From assembly GCA_030068145.1 (NCBI GenBank), contig JAPJBO010000219.1, positions 124,001 to 188,000 on the forward strand: a DNA stretch of 64,000 nt, written 5' to 3'. The position numbers and the translations under genes were made by a program. The number at the start of each line of letters is the position of its first letter. The stretch's first letter is position 1. Source of the DNA: Diplonema papillatum. Lineage: Eukaryota; Euglenozoa; Diplonemea; Diplonemida; Diplonemidae. Shown in pieces: positions 45,901 to 56,700 of the stretch. A model generated the notes under the pieces. The model did not search any database. It had not been told where the DNA came from and was given only the letters and a program-made list of their open reading frames with translations.

Positions 45901-48900
45901 AGAAGAACCCCCTGAAGAGGGCCCAAACTCGGCCTGCTCAAAAAAGAATACTCGAGGGACTGCCTTGTGCTCATTTCGAAGGAGGCTAGAGGGAGAGAAA
46001 ACAATACAACTACAAAATGGTTCTTTGTTGTTGAACGCTTACGCCCGCCACTAAACCCAGATTTACCTGTGTTTCGTGTGGGCTCCAGCACATTTACCTC
46101 CTTTGATGTATCGCAACTGGCAGTCTCCTCAAGCATTTCCTACAAAGCAGGTGCTTATACAAAAAAAAAAATCGGCCGCCTTTTTCCTTAGCGCGAACAC
46201 TGCTTAGTACCAACCATCTTGCGGGTTGCCCTTCAATGTATTGTGCATGTGCAGGCTAAAATTGTATATGTATCTAGTTGGAAGGTGAAGCACTGCGCAG
46301 CAACACGTGCTTTCTTACTGCACCACTGTACCGACTACCTGTTTGCACGCGTCGTGCCTGTTTCTGCCGCTTCTTGCCCGGCATACAAAAACGTTTGTGA
46401 GCCGGTCCATCCCCTCTTGATAGACCGTGATAGACCGAAGAATACAGCACCGGGCAATTCGATGCAGCTCTAGGGACTAGGGATGGACCTGATAGACCGT
46501 GGTGGACCGTGATTCACTGTGATAAACAGCGGCAGCACTTCGATGCAGTTTCAAGAGATAGGGACGGACCGGCTCAGTTTGTCTCCGGTGCGCGTTTCAC
46601 GTCCGCCGTCGTAGTGGCACTTACGGGGTTCACAGTTTGAATATGGACTTCCTCATGCCGCTTGCAACAATGGGAATTGCAGAAGTATGAGACTCATCAG
46701 GTCGTCGAACGCATTAGCGGGCTGGGTTCGCCCATTCCCATCAGCAGTTGGCTGAGTGTCGCTTGAAAATCTAATCTCTCAGACTGCTTTCGACTCTTGA
46801 TTCGATGATGATTGGCTTGCTGATTGTCGTTGACCGAGTTGAATCGGTTTGAATCGAGAATGTGGCGGTGCAAAGATCACTCAAACCCGATCGATGTTCT
46901 GTTGTTGCCGCAATGCAAAATCCATGAGCTTTCTAGGACTCTGCCCACGTGCTTATTCGAAACGAAATCAATACAGGATCGAGAACGTCTCAAGTCGGAG
47001 ACGACCCGACTCGCCCGCGTGGATGAAAAGTCAGGAATCGACGGCACCATCAAGCTTCGCGAGATGGAAAGCCTTCATCGCACCATGACCCATGAAGTCG
47101 ACATGACACGGCAAGACGCGGAACGGTACAAGTCGGAAGCCCACAAGTACAAAGCCGGTATGCCAGCCAGCAGCTTTTTGAGAAACCTTGTAGGGGCTGT
47201 GGTGGGGTGCCGTCCATTGACGTTGTAGAGTTCCGACAACATTGGAATCGGAGCAGTCGGGCAAGAGAGGGAGAAGAACAAGAGGAAGAACACCCGAGAA
47301 AGGAAGAAGAAGAGATCGGGCTGATGGCCGTGTTAAAGGAGCTCAGAGGGTCGCAGGCCTCGCAAGCCGAACGCCCGAGGAAGCAGGCGAGAGAGACCGT
47401 GTCGCCGCCCTCGGACGAAAGCGACGACCAGGCGGAGGCCTGGACGAGCTCGACGAGCTCGTGCTCTAGCCAAAGATGAGAAAAAGCGAAGAATAAAAAC
47501 ACCTTCTTTTTTCTTGAGTGGGGTAAACACACAGTCTTTTTCCCTCCGAGGTTTTATTGTCGCAAACGAATCCCCGTGTGCAGCGGGCGGTGCCCACGGC
47601 ACACGGCACCAAGCATCCATGCGGAGCATCAAGCTCGTGTAACAGCCAGCGCACACGTATCAGGCTGCCACACAAACCCATATCATCGCACACACACGTA
47701 TCAGGTTACCACACAACGCACATACACCCTCTCCGGTAGCTCCGGTCCGCTGACCTCCGCGGCCTTTGAAAAGTTTGATAGTTAGAATGCCACCAAAGCA
47801 GCAGAACGTGCCCTCCGCCGAAGACTTGGCGCAGCTGGAGAAGCGGCTGATTGAGTTGGAACAGAGACTCGCCGTGCGGGAGTCGGAGGTCGAGGCCGCT
47901 GAGAAGAGAAAGAGGGAGCAGGACGAGGCGGAAAGGGAGGCTAAGAAGCCTCGCAGGGAGCTACCGGAGGAGGGGGGGAAACAGCCGACCCCGGCTGAAT
48001 TAATGCCGGGGCTCTCGCAAAAAAGGGCCGAGGAGATTTTCCTCGCCTTCCAGGACGATGACCCATCGTTCTGGGAGAGCTTGAGCCCGGCTGTGAGACG
48101 TGAGCTCTGCGGCTTGGAAGATGAGCGTGAGGTGCTCGCGGTACTGGACGAGGCCGCGGCTGCGGTGCACCAGCTAGTCGACGACGACGCCAGTGACGAT
48201 GACTTCGCCCTCGTCGACCCGGAGCACTGGAAGACGATGTCCCCGACGAGTACCAACCTCAGACGCTTTGAGGACGCCGTCCGTCGGCTCTACCGGTTCA
48301 AGGGCAACCAGGCGTTGCAGGACCGAAGGGACGACATCACGGAAAAGGTTCGTGATCTGGTCCGATTGCGCCGGGGAGAATCAGGCCCCCCAAAGCTCAT
48401 GTGGCTCCTGCGGCTAGGGGCGCTCTTTGATGAGTACGAGCAGGTGCATGCAGTCTACGAACTGCGGGACCCAGGAGCGGCGGGAGCAATGCGCCAGATC
48501 CAGCAAGTGGATCGGTTGCCCGAGAGAGTGAGACAGGCCAGGCGCCGTCTCACAGCGCAGTTCAAGGCCAAGCCAACCTTGAGGCCACCCTTGGCCCGGG
48601 GGGGCCCGGCGGCGCGAGAGGCCTGCCGCAACTTCAAGAACGGCAGGTGCATGAGGACGGACTGTCGTTTCCGGCACGCTGCGCCCCACGCTCCGTCCCG
48701 TGCCATGCGTAGGGTCCCCTCAAAAAACGACTGACTCCCCTCCCGAGGAGGGGCTGCGACATGGGCGAGCCGGATCGCGAGGTTCGAAGGGCGGGGAACG
48801 TCGACGAAGACGACGGCGCAGCGGACATCGATGATGGCTTCCCTGACAAGGTTTTCGTCAGCAGTGGGGCTGCAGGCAGCGCCGCCCTCGCTGAGAATCA

Positions 48901-51900
48901 GGGCGTTCGCCGCCGCCATGGTCGACAGGACCTTGACCGGGGAGCAGCTGGCGGCGTACACGCGGAGACCTCCGGGTCAGAGGGGCAGGCCGAGAACCGG
49001 GGAGATGCGGACGGTCTCCGTCGGGAAGTACGTGGAAGTTCTGGGGGCGAGGCTTGGTGTGCCAGCAACGGAGCTCTCTGCAACGAAGAGGGCCATAGTC
49101 AAGGCCAGGCTCGAGCGCAGGGAGGTGCCTACGCATGCCCCTCCCATCACGCTGGAGCAGCAACGCACCCTTGTCGAACGGCTGGTCGAGGGCGGCGACG
49201 AGCAGGTGACGGCGGCGGCTTGCCTGGCGTGGGCAGGCGCATTGCGGATGGCCGACCTGCGGGCCCTGGCCCCGAAAGACGTAGTTGTGGTGGAGCCCGG
49301 ACTCCTGCGCGTTTCGTGGTGGACGACGAAGGAGGCGAACCTTCGGATGAGGGAATCCGAGGTGACGTACCGGGTTCCCCTGACCGTGTCGTCGAGGGTG
49401 AGGAGATGGGTGGAGCGCGGAGCCCGCTTCACCGAGGCCACCACCCGCAAGTTGCTGCGCGAGGCAAGGAGGGTGTTCCCGGTGTGTGCGGAGCACAGCT
49501 GGAAGCGCGGGGCGCTCCAGCATTTGGCCAAGAGCGGAGCGGACTGGGAGGAGCTCCTGCTCATGGCCCGGCACCAGTCGAGGGACACGCTGAAGCGCTA
49601 CCTGTGGGGCTGCCTGACCCCGGACAGCGTGAAGACGGCCCGCGCATCGCTCCTACTCCACACGCCGCTGAACGGCGGCCTGATGGCGTCCTCAAGATGA
49701 AGGGCACCAGAAGGATCAGCACGTACTGCCCTGAGTATGCGTGCGACCTGAAGGGCTCGCATCCCCTGAGAGACTGGGTGGACAGCCGCCATCCCGGGGC
49801 TTCGAAACACCTAGACCGCCTGCTGTCGTGGGGGGAAAGTCGCACACAAGGCGACATGGGCGAGCAGAGTGAGGCGGACTTCGACAAAGAAATCGCGCTG
49901 GATGACTGGTTGCTGCACGATGGCGACGAGCACATAGAAGGAGTTCGGGCGCAGGAGATCGCGCTGTCCGAGCTGGTGGCGAGGACCTACTCGAAGGCGC
50001 CAAGCCCGACCTGCCGAACTGCCCGCGGACCCATCGACACCATGCCAGCAACGAAGGCAGACTACGGCAAGGTCGAGCGGGGCCTGTGGGAGGACGAGAT
50101 CCGTGTGCTGAGGCAACTGACGCGGGAGCCCATGCTTCTGTCGCACGAGAGGCACCAGGCCCCGCCGAGCCTGGACATCACAGAAGGCGACCTGGTGGCG
50201 ATGGTGCGAAGCGGCGTCATTCGGCCGGTCGACACGAGGCCACGGATCACCCTGAAAGTGTTCAAGATCCCCAAGAAGGGCAAAGAGGAAACCCGTCTGC
50301 TGATCGACGGCAGGCCTTTCGACAACCGCACCTCCCAACCCCTGTCGCCCATCACCCCCTCACTCCGCGATGTGGAAACATTCGTCCTGGATCACATGTG
50401 GTTCGCGACCCTGGACCTGCTCGGTTATTTTTACCAGCTTCCGGTGGCGAATGAACTCGGGGCGTACTTAGGTTTTCGAGCACAGGGCTCATACTATGCA
50501 TTCTGTATTGCCGTCCCGGGCATTGCGCGTGCGCCGGCGATCGCCCAGCTGACGACCCTGGGCGTTCGCCGACGGGCTGGCATGGGAAACCGCAGTCTGG
50601 CGATATACGATGATATTGCCTACGGGGGCCCGACAAAGTCCGACGTCCTCGAGGATGAGCAGCGCCTCAGAGCCGCGCTGGCCGAGACCAACATCCAGAT
50701 CCGAGAGGACAAGACGCAGGGCCCTGCTCAGGTCGGCGCGTTCAACGGTCTGGTGCTAGACCTAGCCGAGAAGACGCTCGCCATTCCGCGGGAATGGGTA
50801 GATGTCTGTCTTGCGCACGAGGCGCAGCGCGTGACGTCTTTTCGCGCTCTGGCCCAGCGCATTGGGTGTCTGCGCTGGGCGCTGTACGTGATGCGGTGCC
50901 CTGCTGCGGCGTATCCCGGGCTGCTGCGCGCGAGTCGGTTGGTGAGTGGTAGGTGTGTAACCTACCGGGACTGGGATACACTCGTGGTGCTTCCGCAGGA
51001 GCTGCTCGCGGAGCTCAAAGCCGGCGAGTGCTGGCTGGGTGACGTCTCCCCCCGCACAGTCAGACGCCCCGCGCGACGGATACACGTCTGGACAGACGCA
51101 TCCGACCAAGGTGGTGGGGTGGTCGTCCTGGATCCGCAGCAACGGACCATCCTCGCGCGCGAAAGCTGGAGATGGAAGGACAGACTGGCGAGACTGGCTC
51201 CGCCGACGCCAATTCGGCGACGCGAGTTCGTGACGGCGATTTTGGGCGTCCTGCTGGCCAGGCACGTCACGACAGGGTGGGTGACGCTGGATGTCTTCCA
51301 TGACAACAGCACCGCCGAGAGCCGCCACAGGAAGCTCGCGTCCCCCCACCCCGCGGAGAACTGCCTCATCGTTGAAATGCAGGAGCGATTATACGATGTG
51401 GACGTGGCCACTCATCTCGTTCCGAGCGAGAACATGGTCGCCGACCTTGACACCAGAGACTGAGAGATGATTGAGGGGGGGGAGGGGGCGGCGTGTTCTT
51501 TAAATAATGCCTAGTGTTCCTTCCGCGTGGAGGCACACGGAAGAGGGCCTCCGCAGGGGTGCCTACCCCCGCGAGTAATAGGTGCCTCTTCCAAGGCAGG
51601 TTTTATCTAGCAAGGTGGCCGGTGCTTCCTCACGGGCCCCGACGCACGCCGCGTCCTCCTCCAAACCCTCACTGTCGTTTCTCTCCACTCTCTCTCTCTC
51701 TATCTCCGCATGTGATACGAAGAAGCTAGGTTCGTCACGGCAGCCATCCCAGTGAAGGGAAATAAAACATCTGTCTTTGTCAAGAGCTGCAACTCAACTG
51801 TTCTCGTGTTTCTGTTGGCCCTAGTTTGATGCTAGCATCAAACTTGCATATATGACACAGCCGACAGTGCTGCTGAAACATCAAAGTACGATTTTCACCT

Positions 51901-53701
51901 AGGCACTGCCTAACCACCTACCTGATATACTCCTTCCCTTCCTTTCGTGAGAAAAAGCGAACCGTAGAAACTTAAGCAAAAGATGGACAAATGTCACCCG
52001 GACACTTTAACAACCCAATCTCAAGCGAACTTTAACCCCCTTGCAGAGTACGAAAAGCACAAGGAAGAAGCCGAGGTTGCTCGTCGAAAACCTGAAGTGC
52101 AAAGCAGCTGCCGACCGACGGAAGAGCGAAGAGCACCACCTGGGCGACGTCCCCGCGAAGCACCGCGGAGCTCGCGAGCTGCAAAGAGGAGTGCCACCGA
52201 AGGCGCGGTCCGACCTCGTGCGGGCCGGCGGAGGCGGAGGAAACGCGGGACCAGCGCAAGTCGGAAGCCGACGGGCTCCGCGAGGAGGCCGACAGTACTG
52301 CCGAGACACCAACCGCAATATTTTCCCCCCCCCGTCCTTTCGCGGGAACAGCGAACCGTAGAAACTCAAGCAAAAAAACTTTAACTCTTCAAAAATGGAC
52401 AACCGCCACCCGGAGACCGTCCCGGAATCTCAGGCGAACTTTCCGTTTCAGTTACCACACCACCCGAACGAGAAGCACAAGGAAGAATCCGAGCGGTTGC
52501 TCGTCGATAACCTGACGTGCAAAGCCGCCGCCGACCGATGGAAGAGCGAAGCGGAGCACTCTCGGGACGACGCCGCCGCGAAGCACCGGTCGGAGCTAGC
52601 AAGCCGCAAGGAGGAGTGCGACCGGCTGCAGGCGGACTGCGACAAGGCGCGGTCCTACCTCGCGCGGGCCCGCGCCGAGTCGGCAGAGGCCGACCGGCTG
52701 CGGCGGGAGGCGGAGGAAACACGGGACCAGCGCAAGTCGGAAGCCGACGGTCCGCGACGAGGCCGGCAAGCTGCGTGCCGACGCCAACCGGTGCAAGCAG
52801 GAGGCCGACCGGGCGAAGCGCGCGCACGACGACCTGCTGGCCAGCAACGGGAGGGCCGAGTCGAACGAGTGCGCCCGGCTGAAGGACGAGCTGCACAAGC
52901 TCAAGGCCGAGGGCTCTGCGAGGAGGCCGACAGTACTGCCGAAGCACCAGCCTAATAATTCCCCCCCATGCATGAGAGGCAGTGCTCTGCCTAAACAGTA
53001 AACTAAGATTTCCCCCGTCCAGACCCCACCTGCGGAGTCTTACACTCCCTGCGACCCTTTTTCCCTTTCCCCTATTTTATTTTACACTTTCTTCGACGAA
53101 GACTTGATGCTAGCATCAAACATGCATGCGAGGCAGTGTTCTGCCTAAACATTAAACTAAGTTTTTCCCCCCGTCCTTTCGTGAGAAAAAGCGAACTGCA
53201 GAAACTCAAGAAAAAAAAAAAAAAACCCACAGGCGATCATCAGACGCACCATCCTACAGCAACAAACCCGCCAGATGTGCAACGTCCGACATTGCACCGC
53301 GTATGCAACTGCACAGCATGTGTTGCTAACTGACGACCCAGCACACAATGAGGGCGGCCGCGCACCCACCGACGACTGGAAGACCCTCCACGGCCTCCTC
53401 GAAGCATACGCAAAGAAGCAGCTGGCAGCAATAGCTTTCGTCTGCAACAGACTCAGCAGACAATGCACAGAAGACAGGGCCGTTCAACGATGGATTGCAG
53501 CATGCCGACTATCAATCAACCAACTCCGCTCATTGAGAAAATCAATGAAAACTCGAAACTTGCTAGAGCACATCATCAACAGACACAACGAAGTGAACGA
53601 TTCGCGTTCTCGTAAGCCGTTGGGTCAAACAAGGAAAAAAAAGAAGAAAACTCCACCAAGTCATAGCCACGAGGCGACCGATTGGCAAAAAAACTGCCGT
53701 C

Positions 53702-53735
<34 letters not shown>

Positions 53736-56700
53736 AAAAAAACGACTTGCCAAACGTCACGCGGAGACTTTTAAAATCCCGGAATCTCAAGCAAACTTTA
53801 AGTCTAAAATTCTCCCGCACAGAGTACGAGAAGCACAAGGAAGAAGCTGAGCGGTTGCTTGTCGATAACCTGAAGTGCAAAGCCGCCGCCGACCGATGGA
53901 AGAGCGAAGCGGAGCACTCTCGGGACGACGCCGCCGCGAAGCACCGGTCGGAGCTAGCAAGCCGCAAGGAGGAGTGCGACCGGCTGCAGGCGGACTGCGA
54001 CAAGGCGCGGTCCGACCTCGCGCGGGCCCGCGCCGAGTCGGCAGAGGCCGACCGGCTGCGGCGGGAGGCGGAGGAAACACGGGACCAGCGCAAGTCGGAA
54101 GCCGACGGGCTCCGTGACGAGGCCGACAAGCTGCGTGCCGACGCCAATCGGTGCAAGCAGGAGGCCGACCGGGCGAAGCGCGCGCACGACGACCTGCTGG
54201 CCAGCAACGGGAGGGCCGAGTCGAACGAGTGCGCCCGGCTGAAGGACGAGCTGCAAAAGCTCAAGGCCGAGGGCTCCGCGCTCCGCAGGGAAGCCACCGC
54301 CGGCAAAGGCGAGCTCGACCGCCTGCAGAACGAAGCCGACGCGCAAGAGTTCGAACTCACGCGCCACAAAGACGAGGCCTCCCGCCTCCGCACCGACCAC
54401 GCTCGTGCCGCAGCGGAGCTCCACCGGGTCAAGCTCGAACTGGACCACGCGCGCAAGCTCGCAACCGACGCGGAAGCTGAAACCCAGAGGCTCCGCCTTG
54501 CCGCGCAAACTGCGCCGGAGCGCTCGTCGATGGTCGTCACGCAGTCGTCCGTCCACAACCCCGCCGTCCCGCAGCAGCAACCGGTCGCCGCAGGTTACGC
54601 GGAGGAAGAGCTCCTGCGCCTGGCCGCGGAGCTCCGGCGGGTGAATCGGCTGAAGGAGGACGCCCTGAGCGAGCTCGACGCCGCGCAGCACGCGGCGGCG
54701 AAGGCGAAGAAGGCGCACGAAGCCGCCGTCTCCGAAGCGGAAGCCGCCGAGGGAAAGGTTGCCGGGCTGAAGCGGGCGATCGACGACCTGCGGGCCGACA
54801 ACGCGGAGCTCGCCCTGCACCTCCACCGGGCGAAGGCCGCCGCGCAGGAGGCCCTGGAGGAGGCCGACGTGGCCTCGCGTATGCTGTTAGACGCCCGCCG
54901 CCTCGCCGAAGAAGCGCGGGAGCAACTCTTGCTCAATACCTCGCGGGTCAAGCGAGACGCGGAGCAGGCTGAGGCGGCGCTGCACGGGGCCCTTGCCGCG
55001 TCGGAAGCAGCCCGCCGCGGCCTCGAAGCGTCGCTGCACGAGTCGGAGGCGGTCAACGCCGCCACGCGCGCGAAGCTGATGGAAGTCGACCGCGACCTGT
55101 CGGCAGCAGTCCGCGCCGCAACCCGGGCCGAGGACGACCTGGCTGCCGAGAAGCACAGGTTCGGCCTCTCGCAGGCCGGCGCCGCCGACGCACACGCCAT
55201 CGAGCTCAACCACCTGCGCATTGCCCACGAAACCGCGCTGACCCAAGCCGAAGACGCCGCGAGAGCGGCTCGGCGGGAGGCGAGCGCCACGCAGGAGTTG
55301 CTCCAGCGGACCACGATGCACTTCGACGACCAGCTGGCGAAGGCCATCCGGCAGTGTGAGGCGCGCATGGAGCTGGCGCAGCACGGGTACGACGAGGACG
55401 TCGGCCGGGCCCGCCGGCAGAAGGACGAAGCGCAGCTGGCCTTCGACGCGCAGGTCCAGGCGCTGCGCGAGGCGTGCGAGGCGCAGCTTGCTGGCGCTTC
55501 GGCGGACCTCGCCGCTACGCGCGCCGAGCTGCAATCCGTCGTCACCGAGCGCGACTCGACCCGCGAACAGCTCGTGTCGACGCAAATCGCCCTCGCGAAG
55601 CTGCAGAACCACGCAGAGGTAAGAAAAAGCTTCACGAATCTCCTTTTGTTTGCTCTCAGCAATCATGCCTTCGACGTGTTGCGCAGGCTAGAGGACGTAG
55701 ATGGTGTATTCTGGTGGTTGATCAGAATTCCTGTAGACAGTGTATTCTGGTGGTTGATCAGAATTCCTACCTGAAAATGAAACAGGGTACATGCACTTTG
55801 GAAAAACGATACAGCACGCACAGTCTTCTTCGGGTTTTTGTGTCGTTGTTGGTAGGCTCTCCCACAGACGAGTCGAGGAGCCGCCTCGCTCTCGGCTGGG
55901 AACGGATCTACCAGTAGAAAGTGTAAGCAGGGCTGCATCCTCGTGTTGTAGCCGTGTTGTGTATAAGGCTTCGTGGGGGCCTGGTCAACCACCTCATCAC
56001 TATAGGGCACAAACCTTTCTCGACAGTGATTGGACAGTCGGGATTGCCGGGGGCGGGTCTCCAAGAAGAGAATTGTAAAGCAAGACCTGCCCCCTGCGCC
56101 TGTTATGCCCCCGGGCTCCTGGAGATTTCCGGGGCTGAGCCCCGGGCACCGACCAGCTCGAGAGCCACCGCCAATACTGCCCTAATAATCCAGTTTGGAG
56201 TTCGGCCCCGCCGCTGGAAACTTAAAGGACAACATGGCTTATATGACCATCCTACTTATCAGAAACATTGCTGGCCATATAAGCACTTTACGACAAACTT
56301 AAATGTAAGTCTACTGCACTCTAACTCGTCTCTCTCTCTCTCTCTCTCTCTGTAAGTTTTGCACCGGTGGCTACTATAATATCAGTGCAAGCTGAAGACT
56401 TGCACCTACTACCAGGCATTCCTGATTCAAGGAGAATAGTTGCGATCATCGATCCTCATCGCAACGCAAGTCGAAAATATTGCCCGCAAACCCGTCCTAA
56501 ATAAAGCACACGTTTCTTTTGCCATCGAACGCACGCCTCAAATACAGAGCAAGGCGGCTGAAAACGCTCAGCACCGCACCGTGTTGGAACGCGAGGAGAG
56601 CAAGTTCAAGCTTCAGATTTCCCATCTCGAGAACGACTTGCGCGACGCAGTATGCTATTTTCACTCCTTTCATTCCAATCCTCAGTACCCCTCTCCCCCC

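Larger units (their letters stand above)
47480..51780 (+). mobile_element. Tyrosine-recombinase retrotransposon, looks whole
   Basis: DIRS-order element with three open frames in the order gag-like, tyrosine recombinase, reverse transcriptase-RNase H. No break was noticed in any of the three, so it appears young. Ends are approximate: a GC-rich leader with a duplicated CACACGTATCAGG block precedes the first frame, and an AATAAA-bearing tail follows the last. No LTRs or TSD were seen, as expected for this group. It lies in the same orientation as, and inside an intron of, the coiled-coil gene. No methyltransferase domain is present. DIRS and Ngaro elements, as I know them, place the recombinase last; here it precedes RT. 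Confidence 0.8.

Noticed and set aside
53563-54826. Minus-strand frames of 290-331 codons opposite the large coiled-coil exon
   Set aside because: Ser/Ala/Arg-rich complements of a GC-rich coiled-coil exon; the plus-strand frame has the clear heptad pattern and splice sites.
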